Shown one piece after another: positions 5,880-11,911 of a DNA stretch of 11,911 nucleotides. The position numbers and the translations under genes were made by a program. The notes under the pieces were generated by a model. The model was not told where the DNA came from, ran no database searches, and worked only from the letters and a program-made list of their open reading frames with translations. Each line of letters opens with the position of its first letter. Positions within the stretch are counted from its first letter, which is position 1. The stretch is from DASXZH01 sp036502005. Lineage in GTDB: Bacteria > Armatimonadota > Fimbriimonadia > Fimbriimonadales > Fimbriimonadaceae. The stretch covers positions 1-11,911 of the forward strand of contig DASXZH010000014.1 in the NCBI GenBank assembly GCA_036502005.1. The letters are read 5' to 3'.

Positions 5880-8498
5880 GTGGTACACCGTTCGTACACT
5901 TGGGCCAATGCTGGCCCGTCACACGCTATTGCTTTCAAAACCTTTTTAGCCAGTTTCTTAATAGCTTGCTCCGCTTGCGTTATGGGCCAAACAACTACGT
6001 TAACCGGTCTGGGGCAATCTTTCCATGCCGAAGCTCTTTCCCGCAACGGGCAGGTCGTCGTTGGCACAGATACCTCGGCCGAGCAGGCGGCCTATTGGTC
6101 CGGTGGAATTGTCACCGATATTGGTGGGCCCGGAGTTGGAGCAACAGCCTATAGCTGTAACGCTGATGGCTCAGTCATAGTCGGCGAAACAGCGGAAGGT
6201 CTTCCGTTTATTTGGGAAAAACAAGGAACGTCCGGCGTAATGCAGATGCTGCCTTTACTTGCCAGCAGCATTCACGGGGCAGCAGCGCGAATCAGCGCCA
6301 ATGGTGCGACGATCGCGGGAGAATGCGACGGACAGCCCGTTATCTGGACACTTGCCGGTGTTTTCGCGCTCCCCGACGCGATGACCTCAACTACTTTGCT
6401 CGCACTCAGCGATGATGGTTCTACGCTAACGGCCGACTTGATCGGTGACTATACAACATCTGCCAGCAACATCCTTGAAGCGGCGACCGGCGCCTTAAGA
6501 GAACAATTTCCGGTCATTTATTCGATTAGTTCCCTGGGTTTAAATACTACTGACGTGGCCCTTAATCCCTACAACCCGGATAGCGGGGTCGCCCTCAATG
6601 AACTCGCTTATGAAGATATCTTCTGCCTCACCAGCGATGGCAGCGTAGGATTTGGCGGCAATTACAATCTGTATTTCACTGTTGATACCATTGCGAAGAC
6701 CATACTTCCAGAATCAAGCGGATTCTGGGCGGTCAGTGCAAATCTCAGCGGCTCCGCTAACATTTGGAACTTAAAAAACTTTGAGATCCACTCCTGTAAC
6801 CAGGATGGCACCGTCCTTGCCGGCCAGGTGGTGACGGAACTCGATGGCGTAGATCAGAACAACCTCCCGGAAATCGTAAGCATCAACCCGGGCAACGCAA
6901 TGATAGCCTTTAACGGCGGCTCGCAAGACTTGAAGAAGTTCCTTACGGGACTGGGCGCTGCAACCACCGGATGGATGCTTTTCAATGTCGGAATACAATC
7001 GATGTCCGCTGACGGGACCGTGATTTTGGGAACGGGCCTGGACCCTTCAAACAAACCGGAACAATGGCTCGCCGTCATAACTCCTTCTCTGAGCAAGCTG
7101 GCACCAACCCAGAGCAGTGTAGTCGGAGGCACCTCACTTGGGGCAACTCTTTCAGTTAACTACCCGGTTGGGGCAGCCACAACGGCAACAATCACAACTA
7201 ATAATACAACAGCGGTACCGGATTCAAGCGCGACCCTATCACAAGGGTCCATGAGCACAGGATTCACCCTGAATACCAATTCCGTTTCAACTGCGACGGC
7301 AGTTGTGATTACTGCCCACTTGGGTTCAAGCACAGCTTCGGCTTCGGTGACAATAAATCCCAACCCCCTAAGCAACTTTTACTTCACTCAATCCACTATT
7401 ACTGGCGGAAGCTCGACAACCGGCCATTTAGAAATACAGGGCCCTGCCGGTCCCGCCGGAAACGTGATCAGCCTATCGTTTCCAAGTGGCAGCGATGGCC
7501 TCAGCGCTGCAACGACCGAGAAGATTGCGGCCGGTGGATCCAGCACAACTTTTACGTTGAGTTCTGCAGCCGTTTCCGCTACCGCAAGCGTTCCTATCAA
7601 GGCAACTTTCAACGGAAAGTCTCTAACTGTGATCTTAACTGTAACTCCCTATTCAATCACTGCCTTCAACCTTTCTGCGGCGACAGCGGTCGGGGGAAAT
7701 GCCGTCTCCGGAACCATTACCCTTGCCGGGAAGGCCGGGCCTTCGGGGGATCTCGTCTCGCTTAAGAGCAGTGGCTCTGGCGTAACCGTTCCCGCGACGG
7801 CAACTGTAGCGGCAGCCGCTACGGCGGTAACGTTCGCAGTCAGTTCGACTCCCGTAACCGTCGTCGCCACTGTCACTCTCACCGCTACGCTTGGCTCCTC
7901 TACCGTTTCAACTATCATCAAGGTAGTACCGGCCATTGTCTCCGTGGTTCGTGTTGCTCCCTCGCCGGTGGTTGGAGGAGTCAGCACCAAGTGCGCGGTG
8001 TATATAAACGGCGCTGCGCCAACGGGCGGGCAAGCAGTTGCCGTTTCGTGCAACAGCACGTTTGCCACTTTCCCGGCTTCGATTACAGTGCCGGCAGGGG
8101 CAACAGCCGCTAACGCAACGGTAACGACCAGCCCCGTCTCGGTTCCGACCACCGTGGTGGTTACTGGCAAGACGGCAGCCGTAAGCGCTGAAACCACCTT
8201 TGTAATCAACCCTGCTCCTCTTGCAAGCATCAAAACGGCAACGAGCACAGTAGTGGGCGGCAAAGCAACGGTCCTCACGATTACACTTGGAGGCAAGGCC
8301 GGTCCGACCGGCTTGGTCGTTCAGCTAGGCAGCTCCAGTGCAGATATTGTGGTTCCGGCCACGGTGACGGTTCCCGCTGGCGCAACAACGACCACCGTGA
8401 ATCTGACCACCCTAGCCGTTAAGGCGAACACCTCAGTCACGTTAACGGCTACGACGGCAACTTCATCGACTACCTTTGTGGTGACACTGACCACTTAG
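5880..8498 (+). CDS. Exported HAF-repeat protein with five tandem Ig-like modules
   Basis: The product has 872 residues and starts at GTG. A hydrophobic segment (~17-35) acts as a signal peptide. It contains the lipobox-like LIAC (27-30), so Cys30 could be lipidated; cleavage before Gln37 by signal peptidase I is the alternative. Residues ~37-402 hold degenerate HAF-type repeats, each with the pattern A-x-S-x-(D/N)-G-x-x-(V/I)-x-G and often a later W. Examples are at 53-62 (SRNGQVVVGT), 94-102 (NADGSVIVG) and 139-147 (SANGATIAG). Such repeats are thought to form an extracellular propeller-like fold of unknown role. Residues 403-872 are five Ig-like modules of 92-96 residues. The protein ends directly after the last module, with no LPXTG, PEP-CTERM or other sorting tail. 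The gene is preceded by a terminator and followed after 42 bp by the acetyltransferase gene. The function is unknown; structural, adhesive or surface-layer roles are guesses. Confidence 0.8.
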   Translation: MVHRSYTWANAGPSHAIAFKTFLASFLIACSACVMGQTTTLTGLGQSFHAEALSRNGQVVVGTDTSAEQAAYWSGGIVTDIGGPGVGATAYSCNADGSVIVGETAEGLPFIWEKQGTSGVMQMLPLLASSIHGAAARISANGATIAGECDGQPVIWTLAGVFALPDAMTSTTLLALSDDGSTLTADLIGDYTTSASNILEAATGALREQFPVIYSISSLGLNTTDVALNPYNPDSGVALNELAYEDIFCLTSDGSVGFGGNYNLYFTVDTIAKTILPESSGFWAVSANLSGSANIWNLKNFEIHSCNQDGTVLAGQVVTELDGVDQNNLPEIVSINPGNAMIAFNGGSQDLKKFLTGLGAATTGWMLFNVGIQSMSADGTVILGTGLDPSNKPEQWLAVITPSLSKLAPTQSSVVGGTSLGATLSVNYPVGAATTATITTNNTTAVPDSSATLSQGSMSTGFTLNTNSVSTATAVVITAHLGSSTASASVTINPNPLSNFYFTQSTITGGSSTTGHLEIQGPAGPAGNVISLSFPSGSDGLSAATTEKIAAGGSSTTFTLSSAAVSATASVPIKATFNGKSLTVILTVTPYSITAFNLSAATAVGGNAVSGTITLAGKAGPSGDLVSLKSSGSGVTVPATATVAAAATAVTFAVSSTPVTVVATVTLTATLGSSTVSTIIKVVPAIVSVVRVAPSPVVGGVSTKCAVYINGAAPTGGQAVAVSCNSTFATFPASITVPAGATAANATVTTSPVSVPTTVVVTGKTAAVSAETTFVINPAPLASIKTATSTVVGGKATVLTITLGGKAGPTGLVVQLGSSSADIVVPATVTVPAGATTTTVNLTTLAVKANTSVTLTATTATSSTTFVVTLTT
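7086..8495 (+). repeat. Five tandem ~94-residue Ig-like modules
   Basis: The module boundaries, judged by eye, are residues 403-494, 495-590, 591-684, 685-778 and 779-872. Most modules show an early VVGG/AVGG/TGGS turn, a Gly/Pro turn such as GPAGPAG or GKAGPSG, a VPAG/VPAT segment, a Thr/Val-rich strand pair, and a closing TP/NP/VP. They are strongly diverged in DNA sequence, which argues against recent expansion. They are very rich in Thr, Ser, Ala and Val. Confidence 0.75.
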
Positions 8499-8540
8499 GG
8501 CAGCCGTGCCTAAGAGTTGTAGTCTAAAATCTCTGTCATT

Positions 8541-9005
8541 GTGGTTGAGATTGAACTTGTTACCAAGCCAACTTCCGAAGTCCGGGAGTTGGTGTCGCTT
8601 CTCGAGGAAGAACTTGCCGCCAGTTACCCTCCGGAGCAGCGTCACGGGCTCAAGGTCGAGGCGATTTTCCAGCCCCATATTCGGTTTGTTATTGCCCGGT
8701 TGGATGGGCAGGCGGTTGGCTGCGGAGGGGTGGCTTTGTTCTCGGATTTTGGAGAATTGAAGCGAATGTTCGTGCGGGCTGAGTGCCGTGGCAAACGCAT
8801 CGCGGATGCCATTATCGGTGCGTTGGAATCGGAAGCGAAAGCAGCCAATCTAAGCACGGTACGGTTGGAAACCGGCACGGAACAGTTTGCTGCCATTCGC
8901 TTCTACATTCGCTGCGGTTACATAGAGTGCGCGGCATTTGAACCCTACGCCTCGATGCAGCCGCACCAGGTCTGCACGAGTGTCTTCTTTGAGAAACAGC
9001 TTTAA
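8541..9005 (+). CDS. GNAT-family N-acetyltransferase
   Basis: The product has 154 residues, the usual length of a single-domain GNAT enzyme, which moves an acetyl group from acetyl-CoA to an amine. Visible landmarks are the beta-4 strand with GELKRMFV (71-78), the acetyl-CoA loop at 83-88 (RGKRIA), VRLETGTEQFAAIRFY (107-122) and RCGYIECAAFEPY (124-136). These match the group typified by 'E-K-R-M-(F/Y)-V-R...LETG...A..(F/L)Y...G(F/Y)'. The loop normally reads (Q/R)-x-x-G-x-(G/A); here the Gly is Arg86. The GTG at 8541 is the only plausible start, and no clear ribosome-binding site precedes it. The gene is 42 bp after the HAF-repeat gene with no convincing terminator between, so read-through transcription is likely. 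Its stop overlaps the stop of the convergent aquaporin gene. The substrate is unknown. Confidence 0.88.
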   Translation: MVEIELVTKPTSEVRELVSLLEEELAASYPPEQRHGLKVEAIFQPHIRFVIARLDGQAVGCGGVALFSDFGELKRMFVRAECRGKRIADAIIGALESEAKAANLSTVRLETGTEQFAAIRFYIRCGYIECAAFEPYASMQPHQVCTSVFFEKQL

Positions 9006-9790
9006 GGCTGAGCTTGGCGGTGCTCGCAAAAGATGCATCGATGGTGCTTGCTGTGGTGTAGCTTCGCGCAGAATATCTTTTCTTTCCCGCGAACCAGCAA
9101 ATAGACCTCCGCCGCCAAAAACATGCCCATTGGCGGGGCGACGAAGTAAATCCAAATGGCGGTCCAATCAAGAGCGGCCACTGCCGATGCCAGCGTTCTC
9201 GCCGGATTCATGCTCATTCCGGATAGGGGCGCTTCAAAGCTGACGTAGACCATGATCAGCAAGCCGGCGAACAGTCCCGTGAAATGCGCTGCGCGCTCGA
9301 TGTTCGAGACGAGCAGGATAACAAGCATCAAGATGAACGTGATTCCCAACTCGGCCACAAACGCGACGGCCACACCGTACGGTCCTGGCGTAGTGGTTGC
9401 GTAGCTTACTGCCGGATCCGAGAGAACCGCTCGAAAAGCTATTGAGGCCAGTAAAACAGCTAACGCTCCGCCAATGAACTGGGCAAGGATATAAAAGAGG
9501 GCGTCCCATTTGGCTACTTTGCCCAATCTGAGAAAGGTTAGAGTCACGGCAGGGTTCATGTGCGCCCCAGATCGCTGACCCCACGGCGAATAGATAAGGA
9601 ATACCGCCGTGAGTCCCATGGCAAGGCCGATAAAAACTCGCCTGGGCAAGGCACCAGGTAATGCGGAAGCAACCGGCGAGCCGGGATAGACGAGCAAGGC
9701 CGTAAAGAAGCACGCCGAGAGCATGAAAATGCCGAGCAACCCGCCTTCCATGAGATATTCGGGCCAGTTTTTCAAAAGTTTTGAAAGCAT
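9002..9790 (-). CDS. MIP-family channel (aquaporin / glycerol facilitator-like)
   Basis: This inner-membrane channel for water or small neutral solutes has 262 residues, and about six hydrophobic segments are visible. The two half-helix pore motifs are SGAHMNPAVT (Asn79-Pro-Ala) and GMSMNPARTL (Asn195-Pro-Ala). Arg198 is the conserved Arg of the aromatic/arginine filter. Counting back from the second NPA, the position that is His in water-specific AqpZ appears to be Val183, so selectivity may differ from AqpZ. After the last membrane segment, residues 241-257 form a Cys/His-rich tail (C241, H245, H246, H249, H250, C252, C255, H257). The ATG at 9790 has no clear Shine-Dalgarno sequence, but the following N-terminal segment (NWPEYLMEGGLLGIF) looks like a normal MIP start. 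The gene is convergent with the acetyltransferase. Confidence 0.92.
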   Translation of the reverse strand: MLSKLLKNWPEYLMEGGLLGIFMLSACFFTALLVYPGSPVASALPGALPRRVFIGLAMGLTAVFLIYSPWGQRSGAHMNPAVTLTFLRLGKVAKWDALFYILAQFIGGALAVLLASIAFRAVLSDPAVSYATTTPGPYGVAVAFVAELGITFILMLVILLVSNIERAAHFTGLFAGLLIMVYVSFEAPLSGMSMNPARTLASAVAALDWTAIWIYFVAPPMGMFLAAEVYLLVRGKEKIFCAKLHHSKHHRCIFCEHRQAQP

Positions 9791-9949
9791 CGGAGATTGT
9801 AATTTCTATTTTATTAGCTAGAGGTAGAGGCCGGGGAAAGTTTCGATTGGATCTAATCTATCTTGGCGTTTGGGGCCCAGCATTTACTCTGAGAAGCGAA
9901 GGGGTAATCTCGCCTAGTACCGACATTTTGTCGTTCTGGGCAAAGTTTG

Positions 9950-10141
9950 ATGGACTACTCAACCCGAATAATCGTGGATCGCGAAATCCGCTTCGGCAAA
10001 CCAATTATCAAGGGCACTCGAATATGCGTTACCGACGTCCTCGACTTTTTGGGGGCCGGCGATTCCGAAGCAGACGTAATAGCTGAGTTCCCGCAGCTTA
10101 CGGGCGAGGATGTGAGGGCGTGCTTAGCCTATGACCAATGA
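9950..10141 (+). CDS. DUF433 (VapB-type antitoxin-like) small protein
   Basis: The product has 63 residues from ATG 9950; a TTG directly before it (9947) would add one residue. The family signature is clear: I-x-(V/I)-D at 7-10, then FGKPIIKGTRICVTDVL (15-31) and a C-terminal FPQLTGEDVRACLAY. DUF433 proteins are small helix-turn-helix-like proteins, usually antitoxins paired with a PIN-like DUF5615 toxin encoded immediately downstream. No such toxin is present here. The end of this gene overlaps the start of a GMC oxidoreductase by 11 bp, and the protein stops soon after ACLAY, somewhat earlier than many relatives. The overlap implies translational coupling. Ahead of the gene, 9791-9949 holds no feature I can support. 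Confidence 0.85.
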   Translation: MDYSTRIIVDREIRFGKPIIKGTRICVTDVLDFLGAGDSEADVIAEFPQLTGEDVRACLAYDQ

Positions 10142-11681
10142 ACACTTCGACTTAATTATAATCGGCACCGGCGCGGGAGGGGGCACTCTAGCGAACCGCT
10201 TGGCCTCATCCGGCAAACAGATTCTCGTCCTCGAACGCGGCGACTATGTGCCGCGAGAAAAAGCCAATTGGATCACGAAAGCGGTCGTGCTCGACGGCAA
10301 ATATAAGGCCAAAGAGCACTGGAAGGACCGCGATGGAAACGAGTTTCACCCAAGCACCAACTACAATGTTGGCGGCAACACCAAGTTTTACGGCGCCGCG
10401 TTGTTTCGGCTTCGCACCACCGACTTCGGTCAAATCGTCCACGGCGGCGGGATCTCACCTGCTTGGCCCCTAACTTACGAAGATTTTGCCCCCTACTATC
10501 TTCAAGCGGAGAACATGTATCACGTTCATGGAAACCGTGGCGAAGACCCAACCGAAGGGCCGGAGAAATCGCCTTATCGCCATCCCGCGATTTCCCACGA
10601 ACCGCGTATTCAGGAGCTTCACAACGACTTAGAAAAGCTTGGCCATCAACCTTTCCACACCCCGCTCGGCGTGATGCTGAACGAGGCCGAGATGTTTAAA
10701 AGCGCCTGCATTCGCTGCAACACCTGCGATGGTTTCCCTTGCCTTGTTCACGCCAAATCCGACGCCGAAGTTTGCGCCCTGGCACCAGCTCTTGAGTCGC
10801 CCAACGTGACTTTGTGGACCCGCGCGCTCGTTCATAAACTCTTTACCGATAGTTCGGGTCGCACGATAACGGGTGTGGAAGTGGAGCGAGATGGAGAGAC
10901 CCTTACCGTTTCCGCCGACATCGTGGTCGTTTCCTGCGGAGCCATTAATTCGGCAGCTTTGCTGCTCCGGTCCGCCAACGATAAGCATCCAAACGGCCTG
11001 GCAAACAGTTCGGACCAAGTTGGCCGAAACTACATGTGCCACAACAACAGCGCGATTCTGGCGCTGTCTCTAAAGCCGAACCCAACCATCTTCCAAAAGA
11101 CGATTGCGTTGAACGATTACTATCACAAGTCGGATGACTGGGATTTCCCCCTCGGCCACATTTCCATGATCGGTAAGACCGACGCCGATACCCTCAAGTC
11201 CGGCGCGCCTAAGTTTGCCCCGCATCTGGCTTTGGATGAGATGGCGCGACACTCCATAGATTTTTGGCTCACCAGCGAAGATCTGCCAAGTGCCGATAAC
11301 CGCGTCCTCGTCGATAGCAACGGCCAAATCGAACTCCACTACACGCCAAACAACACGGAGGCGCATACCCGTCTAACGACCAAGCTAAAGGGCCTTATGG
11401 GCAAGGTTGGCTTGGGCGACACGATGATGCATAACGATCTGTATCTGGGCAAGACGATTCCCCTTGCCGGCGTCGCCCGCCAAAACGGAACGGTGCGGTT
11501 TGGCTCGGATCCGACCACGTCGGTTTTGGATATCAACTGCAAGGCTCACGATTTGGATAATTTGTATGTCGTCGATGGCGGTTTTTTCCCTTCCAGTTCT
11601 GCGGTTAACCCAGCTCTCACCATCATGGCAAACGCGCTCAGGGTTGGAGATCATCTTTTGGGGCGCATGGGGAACGGCTGA
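10131..11681 (+). CDS. GMC-family FAD-dependent oxidoreductase with Cys cluster
   Basis: The product has 516 residues. An N-terminal Rossmann motif IIIGTGAGGGTL (9-20) ends in Glu35, which binds the ADP ribose of FAD; NVGGNTKFYGAALFR is the GMC flavin-binding loop. The C-terminal domain has GT.RFG.DP, DNLYVVDGGFFP and VNPALTIMANAL. The protein has no signal peptide, so it is probably cytoplasmic unless carried out by a partner. C193-x2-C196-x2-C199-x4-C204 is a possible iron-sulfur ligand set. At the position of the catalytic His in H-x-x-G-T there is Arg450 (R-Q-N-G-T), while the second catalytic position, Asn493, is kept. Enzymes of this family oxidise sugars, alcohols or similar compounds; the substrate here is unknown. 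The ATG at 10131 lies inside the DUF433 gene and has only a distant GAGGG, which fits coupled translation. The IS end lies 67 bp after the stop. Confidence 0.92.
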   Translation: MTNEHFDLIIIGTGAGGGTLANRLASSGKQILVLERGDYVPREKANWITKAVVLDGKYKAKEHWKDRDGNEFHPSTNYNVGGNTKFYGAALFRLRTTDFGQIVHGGGISPAWPLTYEDFAPYYLQAENMYHVHGNRGEDPTEGPEKSPYRHPAISHEPRIQELHNDLEKLGHQPFHTPLGVMLNEAEMFKSACIRCNTCDGFPCLVHAKSDAEVCALAPALESPNVTLWTRALVHKLFTDSSGRTITGVEVERDGETLTVSADIVVVSCGAINSAALLLRSANDKHPNGLANSSDQVGRNYMCHNNSAILALSLKPNPTIFQKTIALNDYYHKSDDWDFPLGHISMIGKTDADTLKSGAPKFAPHLALDEMARHSIDFWLTSEDLPSADNRVLVDSNGQIELHYTPNNTEAHTRLTTKLKGLMGKVGLGDTMMHNDLYLGKTIPLAGVARQNGTVRFGSDPTTSVLDINCKAHDLDNLYVVDGGFFPSSSAVNPALTIMANALRVGDHLLGRMGNG

Positions 11682-11748
11682 ATTGTCACGCAAAGAGGCA
11701 AAATTGCATGGCCTGTGTCCTATGTCTTGTGTCTTGAGGCAACCATCT

Positions 11749-11911
11749 TGGAGTGAGCCCTTTTTTGTAAACACCTATTGATAAGTTGTTAAGAGACATT
11801 TAGAGCCTCTCGGTAGAACTGGTCAGGGGATTTGTATCCTAATGAAGAGTGAAGTCTTTCCTGATTGTATATGTGGAGGTAGATATCAACGCAAAGTTTA
11901 GCTTCCTGAAT
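11749..11911 (-). mobile_element. IS3-family insertion sequence, right end, second copy (partial)
   Basis: The outer terminus TGGAGTGAGCCC starts at 11749, and the element runs out of the window to the right. Positions 11749-11887 are the exact reverse complement of 1-139, with no mismatch. The two copies face each other, with both transposase 3' ends pointing into the window. The inner flanking bases are 11746-11748 TCT. The 24 bases at 11888-11911 continue the transposase frame beyond what the left copy shows. Confidence 0.9.
11789..11911 (-). CDS. IS3-family transposase (OrfB/DDE integrase), C-terminal fragment, second copy
   Basis: Reading leftward, 40 codons plus TAA (11791-11789) are visible. 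The frame opens with IQEAKLCVDIYLHIYNQERL and continues with the HSSLGYKSPDQF signature of the IS3-family OrfB integrase domain. Over the shared part it encodes the same peptide as the left-end fragment. The catalytic core lies outside the window. Confidence 0.9.
   Translation of the reverse strand: MQEAKLCVDIYLHIYNQERLHSSLGYKSPDQFYREALNVS

Noticed and set aside
5726..6154. Plus-strand open frame of 142 codons starting at 5726
   Set aside because: Its start lies within the stem of the intrinsic terminator, and most of it overlaps the well-supported signal peptide and HAF region in another frame.
7649..8296. Long open frame (215 codons) on the minus strand inside the HAF-repeat gene, and a similar 154-codon one at 5189-5653
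   Set aside because: They lie opposite the Thr/Ala/Val-rich Ig-like modules, whose codon bias removes stops on the other strand. The translations are low-complexity Val/Ala/Thr, with no start signals or known domain.
8496..8515. Small hairpin TAGGGCA-GCCG-TGCCTA after the HAF-repeat gene
   Set aside because: The stem is only about 6 bp with a bulge and has no T-tract, so it is not a credible terminator.
9781..10086. Plus-strand open frame of 101 codons upstream of and overlapping the DUF433 gene
   Set aside because: It overlaps the start of the aquaporin gene and the DUF433 gene, resembles no family, and becomes Arg/Asn-rich where it shadows DUF433.
1..11911. CRISPR arrays, tRNA or rRNA genes, replication origins, phage or defence genes
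   Set aside because: No regularly spaced short repeats, no cloverleaf-like or rRNA-like stretches, and no recognisable phage or defence proteins were seen on either strand.

Overview
The window is about 11.9 kb of bacterial DNA of moderate GC content. It carries six complete, well-supported genes plus one small one, bounded on both sides by the same IS3-family insertion sequence. The organism is inferred, not shown. Large secreted proteins that combine sialidase-like (Asp-box) or HAF-type beta-propellers with tandem ~94-residue Ig-like modules containing 'VVGG' and 'VPAG', next to a short bacterial glucan phosphorylase, suggest an Armatimonadota (Fimbriimonas-like) or similar soil/freshwater bacterium.

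Layout. 1-139 is the right-hand end of an IS3-family element, with the last 32 codons of its transposase reading inward. 218-2350 (minus) is alpha-glucan phosphorylase glgP. It is divergent from 2433-5699 (plus), a secreted Asp-box beta-propeller protein with a subtilase-propeptide-like N-terminus and two C-terminal Ig-like modules. A strong intrinsic terminator follows at 5718-5754. 5880-8498 (plus) is a second secreted or lipid-anchored protein with HAF-like repeats and five copies of the same type of Ig-like module. 8541-9005 (plus) is a GNAT acetyltransferase. Its stop codon overlaps that of the convergent aquaporin gene at 9002-9790 (minus), which has an unusual Cys/His-rich tail. 9950-10141 (plus) is a DUF433 antitoxin-like protein whose 3' end overlaps by 11 bp the start of 10131-11681, a GMC-type FAD oxidoreductase with a four-cysteine cluster and an Arg where the catalytic His is expected. 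11749-11911 is a second copy of the IS end, in inverted orientation.

How the genes relate. This is a mixed neighbourhood rather than one pathway. glgP degrades intracellular storage glucan. The two large proteins are exported and share an Ig-like module family, so they probably act at the cell surface. The acetyltransferase and aquaporin look like independent housekeeping or accessory genes. The DUF433/GMC overlap is the only clear translationally coupled pair. No gap between genes exceeds about 180 bases.

I found no clear new defence or mobile system. The most unusual points are the GMC enzyme (Cys cluster, His-to-Arg change, coupling to an orphan DUF433), the propeptide-like domain without a protease, the metal-ligand-like aquaporin tail, and the identical convergent IS ends. 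Those IS ends mark either a composite or invertible segment, or simply the limits of an assembly contig.
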